Of a DNA stretch of 54,629 bases, positions 1 to 8,227 are shown piece by piece. The stretch is from JBIYSM02 sp044759095 (lineage in GTDB: Bacteria; Bacillota; Bacilli; Brevibacillales; Brevibacillaceae). Position 1 is the first letter of the stretch; every line of letters starts with the position of its first letter. The notes beneath the pieces are model-generated. The model saw only the letters and a list, made by a program, of their open reading frames with translations. It was not told the DNA's origin and searched no databases. The translations under genes were made by a program, and so were the position numbers. The stretch spans positions 1 through 54,629 of the forward strand of contig NZ_JBIYSM020000032.1 in assembly GCF_044759095.2 (NCBI RefSeq), written 5' to 3'.

Positions 1-85
1 CTTCGCCAGCCGTAGTAGCAGTATTGACAATATTTTCATTCATCAGTGATGCCGTGAACGCGGCATGGAAGTCTTATATACTTAG

Positions 86-120
86 AATGGCTGCCGCCCA
101 TAACGGGAACGGCAGCCATG
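86..120 (-). terminator. Hairpin after yngE
   Basis: An inverted repeat with 10-bp arms (ATGGCTGCCG / CGGCAGCCAT) lies just downstream of the yngE stop. No strong T run follows it, so it is a likely but imperfect intrinsic terminator. In the left 85 bases I see a second short hairpin (about 49-66) and no supportable gene. Confidence 0.5.
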
Positions 121-123
121 CAG

Positions 124-1662
124 TTATACCGGATAAACAGGATGCTTGCGGTCGGTAAAGACCTGCCGCTTGCTTAAGTAAACGTCAAAACGGTTGATCA
201 ATTCCCGCCGCAGTTCACCGGGCGGTACGATGCCATCCACGATCAGATTGGAGGCAAGCAGGTAAATGTCGATATCCTGCTGGTATTCACGCCGTTTTTC
301 CATAATGAACGCCTGGCGCTCCTGGGGATCCTCGATTGCCTGGATCTTGTTGCTGTATACGGCATTGACCGCCGCTTCCGGACCCATGACGGCGATTTGC
401 GCTCCCGGCAGCGCCAGGCAGGCATCCGGTTCAAATGCGGAGCTGGCCATCGCATAGAGTCCCGCCCCGTACGCTTTGCGAACAATGACAGAAATCTTCG
501 GCACCGTCGCCTCCGCCATGGCGGAAATCATCTTCGCTCCGTGGCGGATAATGCCGGCACGTTCCACGGCGGTTCCGATCATAAAGCCGGGCACATCGGC
601 GAGGAACAGAATCGGGATGTGAAAGGCGTCGCACAAGGTGATGAAGCGGGCCGCCTTATCTGCCGAGTCAACAAACAGGACGCCGCCTTTTACCCGCGGC
701 TGATTGGCTACAATACCCACCGGCTTGCCGTCCAGCCTCGCCAAGCCGGTGACGATCTCAGGAGCGAACAGCTTCTTGATCTCAAAAAAGGAGCCTTCGT
801 CCACCAGCGCATCGATAAAATCGTGCATGTTGAACGGCGCGTTTTGGTTTTCCGGCACGATCATCGCGATATCCTTGGCGTTTGCATTGGGAGCTTTTGG
901 CTCTGCCGCCGGCGGTTTTTCCATATAGTTGCCCGGGAAGAAGCTGAGGTAACGGCGAGCCGCCTGAATCGCTTCCTCTTCGTTGGCCGCCAGCACGTCT
1001 CCGCAGCCGCTGACCGAGCAGTGCATGCGTGCCCCGCCAAGTTCCTCTAGCGTTACCTTTTCCCCGATGACCATTTCTGCCATGCGCGGGGATCCCAGGT
1101 ACATGCTGGCGTTTTTATCCACCATGATGACGATGTCGCAGAACGCAGGTATGTACGCTCCTCCTGCGGCGGATGGACCAAATAATATGCAGATCTGCGG
1201 CACTTTTCCAGACAGTTTTACCTGGTTGTAAAAAATGCGGCCGGCTCCGCGCCGTCCGGGGAACATCTCCAGCTGATCCGTGATGCGCGCTCCCGCCGAG
1301 TCAACGAGGTAGATGAGCGGTACTCGCATCTTTTCCGCTGTTTCCTGGATCCGAATGATCTTCTCCACCGTGCGTGCTCCCCAGGAGCCAGCCTTGATGG
1401 TGGAGTCGTTCGCCATGACGCATACGGTCTGGCCGTTCACTTTTCCGATCGCAGTGACAACGCCGTCCGCCGGCAGATCACCGGCCATGAAGTTGGCAAA
1501 CAGGCCGTCCTCTACCATGAATTCGTCGTCAAACAATAGCTTCAGCCGGTCGCGGACGAACAGCTTGTTTTGTTCCCTCAGCTTGGCGTGGTATTTTTCG
1601 TCGCCCCCTTTTTTCACCTGGGCGATTCGTTCACGCAAGGTATCTTCCAAATGATTGCTCAT
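124..1662 (-). CDS. yngE: Acyl-CoA carboxylase carboxyltransferase subunit (YngE type, probable methylcrotonyl-CoA carboxylase beta)
   Basis: Carboxyltransferase subunit of a biotin-dependent acyl-CoA carboxylase; it should move CO2 from carboxybiotin to an acyl-CoA in the cytoplasm. At 512 aa it has the family length, with an N half carrying the glycine-rich GPSAAGGAY loop (residues 162-170) and a C half with GVVANQP-like and GAGLYAM segments typical of the crotonase-fold duplication. It is the last gene of a five-gene operon in the same order as B. subtilis yngH-yngHB-yngG-yngF-yngE, and HMG-CoA lyase in the operon points to leucine breakdown, so methylcrotonyl-CoA is the inferred substrate. 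Propionyl-CoA carboxylase beta is the main alternative. The start has AGGAGG at a good distance. Confidence 0.93.
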   Translation of the reverse strand: MSNHLEDTLRERIAQVKKGGDEKYHAKLREQNKLFVRDRLKLLFDDEFMVEDGLFANFMAGDLPADGVVTAIGKVNGQTVCVMANDSTIKAGSWGARTVEKIIRIQETAEKMRVPLIYLVDSAGARITDQLEMFPGRRGAGRIFYNQVKLSGKVPQICILFGPSAAGGAYIPAFCDIVIMVDKNASMYLGSPRMAEMVIGEKVTLEELGGARMHCSVSGCGDVLAANEEEAIQAARRYLSFFPGNYMEKPPAAEPKAPNANAKDIAMIVPENQNAPFNMHDFIDALVDEGSFFEIKKLFAPEIVTGLARLDGKPVGIVANQPRVKGGVLFVDSADKAARFITLCDAFHIPILFLADVPGFMIGTAVERAGIIRHGAKMISAMAEATVPKISVIVRKAYGAGLYAMASSAFEPDACLALPGAQIAVMGPEAAVNAVYSNKIQAIEDPQERQAFIMEKRREYQQDIDIYLLASNLIVDGIVPPGELRRELINRFDVYLSKRQVFTDRKHPVYPV

Positions 1663-1696
1663 AACACGACCTCCTGTGTGCAGACATGCTGCGTTT

Positions 1697-2470
1697 CTAC
1701 TCTCCGCGATACACGGGCTTTCGTTTTTGCTTAAAGGCTTCCAGTCCTTCCAGACGATCCTTGGTCGGAATCAGCACCTGATAGGCATTGCTCTCAATGG
1801 CCAATCCGGTGGCGAGATCCGCCTCCAGCCCAAAATCGATCGAGAACTTGGCCTGAGCCAATGCGATCGGGGCGTTGGCAGCAATCTCTTCCGCCAGTTC
1901 CATGGCGGTTGCCATCACTTCTGCTCCCGGTACCACACGGTTGACCAACCCGATGGCCAACGCTTCGTCCGCCTGCACACGGCGTGCGGTGAAGATCAGT
2001 TCTTTTGCCTTGCCTTTGCCGATCAGACGCGGCAGTCGCTGGGTTCCCCCCGCTCCCGGGATGATGCCTAGCGACGTCTCCGTCAATCCCATCTGCGCAG
2101 TCGCACTCATGACGCGAAGATCGCAGGCAAGCGCCAACTCCGTTCCTCCGCCCAGCGCCACCCCGTTGATCGCGGCGATGACCGGCTTCGGCAGCTTTTC
2201 CAATTCGCTGAAGGTATCGCGAATGGTACGGATGAACAGCTGCACCTGTTGTTCCGTCATGGTGCGCCGTTCCTTCAAATCGGCGCCGGCGCAAAAGGCC
2301 TTGTCGCCCGCACCAGTGACAATGAGCGCGCGCACCTCCTTGTCCAACACGATTTCGCCGATCAGACGGCGCATCGTTTGAAGCGTTTCAAGATTCAAGC
2401 AATTGTATACTTCCGGGCGTTCCAGTGTGAGGACGCCGATCTGTCCTTCTTTCCGATATTGAACCGTCAT
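1697..2470 (-). CDS. yngF: Enoyl-CoA hydratase/isomerase family protein (YngF type)
   Basis: Crotonase-family protein of 257 aa, the usual length. It should hydrate an unsaturated acyl-CoA; in this operon the likely substrate is methylglutaconyl-CoA on the leucine route. Visible features are the CoA-binding AFCAGADLKE segment (about residues 59-68), the oxyanion-hole GVALGGGTELALACDLR segment (about 104-120) and the catalytic-loop GIIPGAGGTQRLPR segment (about 134-147), with both acidic positions of hydratases (E in GGGTELA, and E in TETSLGIIPG) present. It sits between the lyase and carboxyltransferase genes with short gaps and a GGAGGGG ribosome site. Exact substrate is inferred from context. 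Confidence 0.9.
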   Translation of the reverse strand: MTVQYRKEGQIGVLTLERPEVYNCLNLETLQTMRRLIGEIVLDKEVRALIVTGAGDKAFCAGADLKERRTMTEQQVQLFIRTIRDTFSELEKLPKPVIAAINGVALGGGTELALACDLRVMSATAQMGLTETSLGIIPGAGGTQRLPRLIGKGKAKELIFTARRVQADEALAIGLVNRVVPGAEVMATAMELAEEIAANAPIALAQAKFSIDFGLEADLATGLAIESNAYQVLIPTKDRLEGLEAFKQKRKPVYRGE

Positions 2471-2492
2471 CGCCGCTTCCCCTCCGTTGCGG

Positions 2493-3392
2493 TTAGTTTG
2501 GGCACTTGCCGGCCAACTGCGCCTTCAGCACTTTGGACGGAAGCTCACGGCCCAATTGATGCTGGATATACGCTCCCGCTTCTGTTAGCCCGTCCAGGTC
2601 GACACCCGTTTCCAAACCCATGCCTGACAACATGTAAACCAGGTCTTCCGTTGAGATATTGCCTGCCGCTCCTGGGGCGTAGGGACATCCGCCAAGCCCG
2701 CCGATGGAACTGTCAAACGTGCGGATGCCTTCCTGCAGTGCGGCCGCTACATTGGCCAACCCCGTCCCGCGCGTATCGTGAAAGTGACCGGCCAAGCGCT
2801 CAGTCGTAACATCTTTCACAAGCGCGGCAAACGTCTCATGCACCTGCCTGGGCGTTGCCACGCCGATCGTATCGCCGATGGACACTTCATAAACACCCAT
2901 CTTCAGCAGAGCATCCGTGACCCGCCGACTTTTGTCAAGCGGCACCTCGCCCTCGTACGGGCAGCCAAACACGGTAGAGACGTACCCTCGTACACGCATT
3001 CCCAGTGATCTCGCTTCGCGGACCACTTCTTCCAGCACCGGAAACGTCTCGTCAATCGTCTTGTTGATATTTTTTTGATTGTGGCTTTCACTGGCTGACA
3101 TGAATACAGCCACTTCCTTAAGCCCGGTTTCCCTCGCCCGTTCCAACCCGCGCAGGTTGGGCACGAGCGCGCTGTACGTCACACCCGGCTGGGCAGACAA
3201 ACCGTTCAGCACTTCAGCCGCATCGGCCAACTGGGGAATCCATTTCGGATTGACAAACGAGGTGGCCTCAATGCGCTTTAGCCCTGCCGCCGTCAATTTC
3301 TGGATCAGTTCGATCTTTACATCGGTCGGCACGATCTCCTTTTCATTCTGTAAACCGTCCCGCGGACCTACCTCCACAATGTGTACCTGCAT
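2493..3392 (-). CDS. yngG: Hydroxymethylglutaryl-CoA lyase
   Basis: Cleaves HMG-CoA to acetoacetate and acetyl-CoA, the last step of leucine catabolism. The 299-aa protein opens with VEVGPRDGLQNE, the metal-binding/catalytic signature of the family, and contains GHFHDTRGTGLANV (metal-ligand histidines) and GGLGGCPYAPGAAGN, which carries the catalytic cysteine loop. A longer open frame runs upstream to 3494, but that extension would overlap the biotin-carrier gene and lacks a family-like sequence; the ATG at 3392 follows AGGAGAGGAG and gives the normal N terminus. It is the third gene of the operon. Confidence 0.95.
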   Translation of the reverse strand: MQVHIVEVGPRDGLQNEKEIVPTDVKIELIQKLTAAGLKRIEATSFVNPKWIPQLADAAEVLNGLSAQPGVTYSALVPNLRGLERARETGLKEVAVFMSASESHNQKNINKTIDETFPVLEEVVREARSLGMRVRGYVSTVFGCPYEGEVPLDKSRRVTDALLKMGVYEVSIGDTIGVATPRQVHETFAALVKDVTTERLAGHFHDTRGTGLANVAAALQEGIRTFDSSIGGLGGCPYAPGAAGNISTEDLVYMLSGMGLETGVDLDGLTEAGAYIQHQLGRELPSKVLKAQLAGKCPN

Positions 3393-3450
3393 GGAACCTA
3401 TCTCCTCTCCTGCCAAACCTAGCGAGCGCTCAGTTTCCATCCAGAAAAAA

Positions 3451-3663
3451 CTATTCGATAACCAGAATGACGTCCCCGTCGTTGACGAAATCACCGATGT
3501 TTACTTTCACTTCCGCCACTTTTCCTTCCGCTTCCGATTGGACAGGCACTTCCATTTTCATCGATTCCATCACGATCACGTCCTGTCCGGCGGATACGTG
3601 GTCACCTGCGTTTACCAATACGTTGATAACGGTTCCAGCCATGTTAGCGGTTACCTTTTTCAT
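3451..3663 (-). CDS. yngHB: Biotin carboxyl carrier protein, short free-standing form
   Basis: Small biotinyl-domain protein (70 aa) that carries CO2 between the biotin carboxylase and the carboxyltransferase of this operon. The attachment motif is ESMKM, with biotin expected on the lysine, set in the usual two-fold beta-barrel with GDxVxxGQ and GDxVNDGD turns. The open frame could start at 3687, but the ATG at 3663 has a better site (AAGGAGAG about 5 nt upstream) and gives the family-typical start MKKVTANMAGTV. It lies directly after the carboxylase gene, matching yngHB. Confidence 0.94.
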   Translation of the reverse strand: MKKVTANMAGTVINVLVNAGDHVSAGQDVIVMESMKMEVPVQSEAEGKVAEVKVNIGDFVNDGDVILVIE

Positions 3664-3690
3664 GTTACTCTCTCCTTTTTTCAACACGCT

Positions 3691-5034
3691 TTATTGGGAT
3701 TGCTTCTTTCTGTCCTGCACGAATTGCGTGGTGTACATGCCCTGCTGGAACCGTTCATCCTGCAATACCTCCAGCAAGAACGGGATGTTGTTCTTGATTC
3801 CGGTAAGCGTAAATGCCTGCATGGCTTCGACGGCCCGCTCGATCGTTTCCTTCCGGTCAGCGCCGGAGACGATCACCTTGGCAATCATCGGATCGTAGAA
3901 CGGCGTTACCTGCGTCCCTCTTTCCACCCCGTCATCGATGCGCACGTGTTCCATCTTTGGCGGTTGATACTGCTCGATTTTTCCCGGAGACGGCAGGAAG
4001 GTAACAGGATCTTCCGCGTACACGCGCAGTTCGATCGCGTGACGGAGAGCCTTCACATCAGACTGCTGCAGCGTAAGCGGTTGATGGCGGGCGACGTCCA
4101 GCTGCAAGGCCACCAGGTCGAGTCCGGTCATCTCTTCTGTCACAGGATGCTCCACCTGCAGACGCGTGTTCATCTCCAGAAAGAAAAAGTTTTTCCGATC
4201 GTCCATGATAAACTCCACTGTTCCCACGCCCGTGTAATCAACTGCACGGGCTGCCGCAACCGCTGCCTGGCAGATTTTCTCAAGGGTATCCGCGTCGAGG
4301 AACGGTGACGGGCTCTCCTCCAACACCTTTTGATGACGGCGCTGAATGGAACATTCACGCTCCAGGAGGTGAAGGACGTTTCCATGCTCGTCTGCGACAA
4401 TCTGTACTTCTATATGATGCGGATTTTGCACATATTTCTCCAAAAACATCGTGTCATTGCCAAAATACGCTTTTGCCCTGCCTTTTGCCGACTGGAATGC
4501 CTGGCGAAGTTCTGCGTCGCTGTGACATACCTGCATGCCGATTCCGCCGCCTCCGGCACTTGCCTTCAGCATCACGGGATAGCCCATCTCGTTTGCCCGT
4601 TCCACTGCTTCATCCGCTGTCTCCATTTGGCCCTCAAAACCGGGTACGATCGGCACTCCGGCGTCACGCATGATTTTGCGGGCGGTAACCTTGTCTCCCA
4701 TCTGGGCGATCACTTCCGGAGATGGCCCGATGAATGTCATACCCTCTTCCCGGCACCGCTTGGCAAACGCCGCATTTTCAGACAGCAGTCCGTAGCCGGG
4801 GTGAATCGCGTCAGCGCCGGTCGCTTTGGCGGCTGCAAGGATCGCTTCCATGTTCAAATAGCTCTGCGGGACTGGCGGGGGTCCGATGTGAACGGCTTCA
4901 TCCGCCTCGCGGACAAACGGAAGATCCTTGTCCGCTTCCGAATAAACGGCTACCGTCGCCAGTCCTTGAGCGCGGCAGGTGCGGATGATGCGTCGGGCGA
5001 TTTCTCCCCGGTTTGCGATTAGCACTTTACGCAT
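3691..5034 (-). CDS. yngH: Biotin carboxylase subunit of acyl-CoA carboxylase (YngH type)
   Basis: ATP-dependent carboxylase that charges the biotin of the carrier encoded next. The 447-aa protein has the pre-ATP-grasp N domain (KVLIANRGEIA), the ATP-grasp glycine loop KASAGGGGIGMQ (about residues 159-170) and the catalytic EMNTRLQVEHPVTEE segment (about 287-301). It is the first gene of the operon. The start ATG at 5034 follows AAGGGAGAG. The 5' leader between its promoter and this ribosome site is filled by a tandem 66-bp repeat array that stays open in frame and stops 2 nt before this ATG. The acyl-CoA synthetase and dehydrogenase genes that precede yngH in B. subtilis are absent here. Confidence 0.94.
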   Translation of the reverse strand: MRKVLIANRGEIARRIIRTCRAQGLATVAVYSEADKDLPFVREADEAVHIGPPPVPQSYLNMEAILAAAKATGADAIHPGYGLLSENAAFAKRCREEGMTFIGPSPEVIAQMGDKVTARKIMRDAGVPIVPGFEGQMETADEAVERANEMGYPVMLKASAGGGGIGMQVCHSDAELRQAFQSAKGRAKAYFGNDTMFLEKYVQNPHHIEVQIVADEHGNVLHLLERECSIQRRHQKVLEESPSPFLDADTLEKICQAAVAAARAVDYTGVGTVEFIMDDRKNFFFLEMNTRLQVEHPVTEEMTGLDLVALQLDVARHQPLTLQQSDVKALRHAIELRVYAEDPVTFLPSPGKIEQYQPPKMEHVRIDDGVERGTQVTPFYDPMIAKVIVSGADRKETIERAVEAMQAFTLTGIKNNIPFLLEVLQDERFQQGMYTTQFVQDRKKQSQ

Positions 5035-5045
5035 AATTACTCTCC

Positions 5046-5223
5046 CTTCATCGTGGCGATGCTACGTCGAGTTACTTCCCTGCGAAGCCACATCCAGGTG
5101 CCCGCAGGGTGCTTCATCGTGGCGATGCTACGTCGAGTCACTTCCCCGCGAAGCCACATCCAGGTGCCCGCAGGGTGCTTCATCGTGGCGATGCTACGTC
5201 GAGTCACTTCCCTGCGAAGCCAC
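5046..5223 (-). repeat. Tandem 66-bp repeat array in the leader of the biotin carboxylase operon
   Basis: Two full units (5046-5111, 5112-5177) and one truncated unit (5178-5223) are head to tail with no spacers. Each unit starts CTTCATCGTGGCGATGCTA on the plus strand. Units differ by only a few bases. Arms GTGGC/GCCAC and GGCTTC/GAAGCC could form hairpins. Because the unit is 22 codons long, the minus strand is open across the whole array: a frame from 5246 to 5037 repeats a 22-residue unit with MKHPAGTWMWLRREV and TRRSIAT parts, and its TAA lies 2 nt before the yngH ATG. The same family recurs at 29817-30150. Confidence 0.9.
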
Positions 5224-5282
5224 AAAAAGCGTCGGAATACTTTCATTACTCCCTATTTTGCCACGACTGTTTCGATAGTTCT

Positions 5283-5311
5283 AGGATAATTTTTAAAAAT
5301 CTTCCATGCAA
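5283..5311 (-). promoter_or_regulatory. Candidate sigma-A promoter of the yngH operon
   Basis: Minus strand TTGCAT (5306-5311), 17-nt spacer, TATCCT (5283-5288). The position puts the repeat array in the transcribed leader. This is a match to consensus only. Confidence 0.5.
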
Positions 5312-5430
5312 GCGAAATCATTTCCTTAAAACTCCGTTGGAACAAATAGAGCATTTGCAACCTTTATTGTGTATAATGAAAGGAAAGAAATGATGAAACG
5401 TTAAGCGTCCCGGGAGGAGTGGCATCATTT

Positions 5431-5898
5431 ATGTATGAAGTAAAACGTTTACGCATCAACTACAAGACGCTGGAGGAGTTTCAAGCATTCCGCGAATTTG
5501 GCCTGGAGGAACTCTCCATGAAGGAGGACCTGGAGGCAAATATCGTGGAAAACGATTCCGACTCACCGTTTTACGGCATTTACCACAACGAACGTCTGGT
5601 TGCCCGGATGAGCCTGTACAAGATCGACGGCAAGTACGACCGCTATTTCCAACCGGCACAGGACTATTATGAACTCTGGAAGCTTGAGGTTTTGCCTGAC
5701 TACCGCGGGAAGGATTACGGCACCGCTCTTGTGAACCATGCAAAAAGCTTCGGAGCCCCGATCAAGACCAACTCCCGCTGCCGTGCCGACGAATTTTGGC
5801 TGAAAATGGGCTTTACCCCTGTGAAGTACAACCCGATCCGCGACCGCGGCGAAAACCCGTACGTGTGGCTTCCACAGGGTGTCGGATTGCAAGAGTAA
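5431..5898 (+). CDS. ylbP: GNAT family N-acetyltransferase, YlbP type
   Basis: Predicted acetyl-CoA-dependent acetyltransferase of 155 aa; the acceptor is unknown. The N part (RINYKTLEEFQAFREFG, then ENDSDSPFYGIYHNERLVARMSLY) and the acetyl-CoA-binding stretch LEVLPDYRGKDYGTALVNHAK (about residues 93-113) match what I recall of B. subtilis YlbP. A GTG four codons upstream (5419) lies within the Shine-Dalgarno sequence GGGAGGAG, so the ATG at 5431 is preferred. It is divergent from the yngH operon and converges on ylbO, its neighbour in B. subtilis too, which supports the assignment. Confidence 0.85.
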   Translation: MYEVKRLRINYKTLEEFQAFREFGLEELSMKEDLEANIVENDSDSPFYGIYHNERLVARMSLYKIDGKYDRYFQPAQDYYELWKLEVLPDYRGKDYGTALVNHAKSFGAPIKTNSRCRADEFWLKMGFTPVKYNPIRDRGENPYVWLPQGVGLQE

Positions 5899-5902
5899 TA
5901 CA

Positions 5903-5933
5903 AAAAGAAGCGGAATGATCCGCTTCTTTTCTG
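5903..5933. terminator. Bidirectional terminator between ylbP and ylbO
   Basis: Hairpin AAGAAGCGG / CCGCTTCTT flanked by A and T runs, placed between two convergent genes. Confidence 0.8.
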
Positions 5934-5940
5934 TTTACGC

Positions 5941-6576
5941 CTATTTTTCCACCCGTTCAAGATTTCCGTTGGAGTCCATTTTAAAGATCGGCTTCGGGGC
6001 GCCTTCTTCCTGCAGGAAGACCAGCTTGCGAGCGCGGTCCATGATTTGCACCAGGGCCTTGTAGTCGTCATTCACTCCCCGGACCGCCTCCAACTCCTTT
6101 TTCATCTTTTGGTTGACCTCTCTTAATTCTTTCATCTCCGATTCTTTTACTTCCATCTCATGTTCAAGCTGCTTCAATCGGCGTATGGTCTCCTTCTGGT
6201 TCAAAAGAAGCTTGATCACGGCTTCAATCTGCTGCTCCTCGTCCGCAACCGCAGCCGCCGCTTGCACTTCAGCCGTCTGGACACTTCGCTGCACCTCAAC
6301 GTTCTCCACGCCCAGTTCTGGCGTTTGCACGGGCAGTCGTCCCAGCTTTTTCAACTGCTGCCTTTGGCCCTTGGCGATGGCAATCGCTGCATCGTATCGC
6401 TTGCGCACCGAACTGTTCCAGCGAAATCCGCAAGCAGCGGCAGTCCGCCCCAACCGCTGTCCTACCTCTTCAAAAGCAGCAAGCTGTGTTCCGCCTTCGC
6501 GAATATGGCGCAACGTTACTTCTGCCAGTACCAAATCGTCGTCCTCTGTCCACGCGTCCTGTCTGGAAGCTACCAT
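5941..6576 (-). CDS. ylbO: RsfA-family (YlbO-like) Myb-type transcription regulator
   Basis: DNA-binding protein of the RsfA/YlbO family, which in Bacillus acts in sporulation compartments. The N-terminal region (about residues 1-65: AWTEDDDLVLAE, then FEEVGQRLGRTAAACGFRWNSSVR) is the Myb/SANT-like helix-turn-helix typical of the family. A linker follows, then a long coiled coil (about 115-175, heptads rich in K, E, L and M), likely for oligomerisation. Length 211 aa. It is convergent with ylbP as in B. subtilis. GGGAGGG lies about 11 nt before the ATG. The regulon is not visible here. Confidence 0.83.
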   Translation of the reverse strand: MVASRQDAWTEDDDLVLAEVTLRHIREGGTQLAAFEEVGQRLGRTAAACGFRWNSSVRKRYDAAIAIAKGQRQQLKKLGRLPVQTPELGVENVEVQRSVQTAEVQAAAAVADEEQQIEAVIKLLLNQKETIRRLKQLEHEMEVKESEMKELREVNQKMKKELEAVRGVNDDYKALVQIMDRARKLVFLQEEGAPKPIFKMDSNGNLERVEK

Positions 6577-6720
6577 ATGTGATGTCCCTCCCGTAACCTT
6601 TAAAGGATGATGTAGTTCATCCTATGCATACTCCTACTCTCGTAGAATCGCTTTCTACTAGAAAAAGTATGTCCAAGCTACGAAATGTTTAAACGGGAGG
6701 AACCTGCGCAGCAAGCAGAA

Positions 6721-7479
6721 CTATCCCTTGCGAAGAAAGCGCTGAACCACTCTTACGTGCTCGTCGCTGCCCCAGAGGTCAGCGCACTGCTCGATTTCCC
6801 GTCGGATCCGCTCGGCCTGGCTCATCCCGGCACGCTTCCACTGCAGCATCCGCATGTACGCCTGGATGCCTTCCAGCGGCTGGGCCGCGATCTTGCCGGC
6901 GAAGCGGTACACTTCTTCCTGAAGACACTCCGGCTGGTACAGCCCGTCGATAAAACCGATCTGTTCCGCCTGTTTGGCATCAAAGCGTTCGCCTGTCAAC
7001 AGCAAAGCCAGCGCACGGGATTCCGGCAACTTGTCCAACAATCGGGTTCCGCCGCCCCAGCCTGTGGTGATGTGCATCCCGATTTGGACAAAGCCGAACA
7101 CGGCGTTTTCACTGGCGAACCGGAAGTGGCAGGCGGCGGCAAACTCGCAGCCTCCCCCCAGCGCAGCGCCGTTGATCATGGCGATCGTCGGCTTGGTCAT
7201 GGCATCGATTGCGGTGAGCAACTCCCCTGCCTTAGTCAGCAAGGGAAGCGACTGTTCCTTGCCCCGTACGGCGATAAACTGTTCCAGATCGCCCCCGGAA
7301 ATAAAGCTGGAACCGGACCCGGTTATGACCAGGACTTTTACCTGCGAATCCTGCCTGCACGCATCCAACACAAGATGCAGCTCATCCACCATCTCCAGGC
7401 TGAGCGCGTTGCGAACATGCGGCCGATCCAGTGTAACGACTGCCATTCCTTCCCTTTTTTCCAACCGTACGGTGTTCAC
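6721..7479 (-). CDS. Enoyl-CoA hydratase/isomerase family protein
   Basis: Second crotonase-fold protein in the window, 252 aa. It keeps the CoA-binding SSFISGGDLEQF segment (about residues 56-67) and the oxyanion-hole GAALGGGCEFAAACHFRFAS segment (about 103-122). The region where hydratases carry the second acidic residue reads FVQIGMHITTGWGGGTRLL, without a clear glutamate, so it may be an isomerase, hydrolase or decarboxylase rather than a hydratase. The start is a GTG at 7479 with GGGGAGGA upstream. It is apparently monocistronic, so the substrate cannot be inferred from neighbours. Confidence 0.8.
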   Translation of the reverse strand: MNTVRLEKREGMAVVTLDRPHVRNALSLEMVDELHLVLDACRQDSQVKVLVITGSGSSFISGGDLEQFIAVRGKEQSLPLLTKAGELLTAIDAMTKPTIAMINGAALGGGCEFAAACHFRFASENAVFGFVQIGMHITTGWGGGTRLLDKLPESRALALLLTGERFDAKQAEQIGFIDGLYQPECLQEEVYRFAGKIAAQPLEGIQAYMRMLQWKRAGMSQAERIRREIEQCADLWGSDEHVRVVQRFLRKG

Positions 7480-7615
7480 TTGCCTCCATCCTCCCCACCG
7501 AATGACATTTCTTCTTCATTCTAACGTCCGGACAGGCAAGAAAAAAGAGAAGCGTATTTTCGCTCCCCAAGGTGTCGAGAAGGTGGCTGCAGTGGAAGAA
7601 AGCACGTGATCGTGG

Positions 7616-7993
7616 TTAAGACAAAAGATTTTTCATAGCCGACTGGTTGTAGCCGATGATCAGTTGTTCCCCGTTGGTCAGAATTGGCCGTTTCAACAGC
7701 TGCGGCTCCTCGCTTAGCATTTCCAGAAGCTCGCTGACGGTCATGTCGTTGATGTCTACCTCAAGGTTTCGAAAACGCTGGCTGCGCGTAGACAGGATTT
7801 CATCCATCCCGTTCGTTGTCATTTTGATGATTTCCAACAGCTCTTCAGCGGTTGGCGGATTTTTGAACAAGTGCCGTTCCTCGTATGTAACTCCGTTCTC
7901 CGCAAGCCAGGCTTTGGCTTTGCGACAGGATGTGCAGCTGGGATAAGTAAAAAACGTCAACTTCTGAGTTTGGTTTTTTTGTGCAACCGCCAT
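7616..7993 (-). CDS. mgsR: Spx/MgsR family transcription regulator
   Basis: ArsC-fold regulator of the Spx/MgsR family, which acts by binding the alpha C-terminal domain of RNA polymerase rather than DNA directly. The redox CTSC motif lies in YPSCTSCRKAKAWL (about residues 18-31), followed by the family segments ISTRSQ-like (here LSTRSQRF) and RPILTNGEQLIIGYN. The 125-aa length, the HLFKNPPTAEEL stretch and proximity to yqgY favour MgsR (YqgZ), a stress modulator, over Spx proper. The start ATG follows GGGAGGGA. Its promoter lies within a 21-bp palindrome at 8074-8094. Confidence 0.85.
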   Translation of the reverse strand: MAVAQKNQTQKLTFFTYPSCTSCRKAKAWLAENGVTYEERHLFKNPPTAEELLEIIKMTTNGMDEILSTRSQRFRNLEVDINDMTVSELLEMLSEEPQLLKRPILTNGEQLIIGYNQSAMKNLLS

Positions 7994-8064
7994 TTGCTAT
8001 CCCTCCCATCTATTTATGAGAAACTTTCATTTGGTAAGCTAATATACAATCATTTCCTACTGGG

Positions 8065-8094
8065 ATTATAAAATTGACATTAACACTATGTCAA
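8065..8094 (-). promoter_or_regulatory. mgsR promoter embedded in an inverted repeat
   Basis: Minus strand TTGACA (8089-8094), 18-nt spacer, TATAAT (8065-8070). The -35 is one arm of a perfect inverted repeat TTGACA-N9-TGTCAA (8074-8094), whose other arm is a TTGACA on the plus strand facing the divergent gene at 8228. A repressor or polymerase competition could couple the two directions. Confidence 0.7.
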
Positions 8095-8227
8095 TAGTAG
8101 TAAATATATAAAATACCCCATAATCAGCCGTTTGCACACTTCAAGCTTAACAACCAGCCAAAAATCGGCTAAACTAAATGTGATTTCCACTTGATACGAC
8201 ACCAGAAATAGAAAAGGGGGTACCGGC

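Noticed and set aside
1..43. Start of a minus-strand gene at the left edge (MNENIVNTATTAGE)
   Set aside because: Only 14 codons are visible, with no ribosome site, and a hairpin lies just upstream. Not supportable.
397..1050. 217-codon plus-strand frame inside yngE
   Set aside because: It is antisense to a clear carboxyltransferase gene, has no ribosome site and no recognisable domain.
7480..7615. Terminator for mgsR
   Set aside because: The region has only a short AGCG/CGCT stem with no proper T run on the minus strand; too weak to call.
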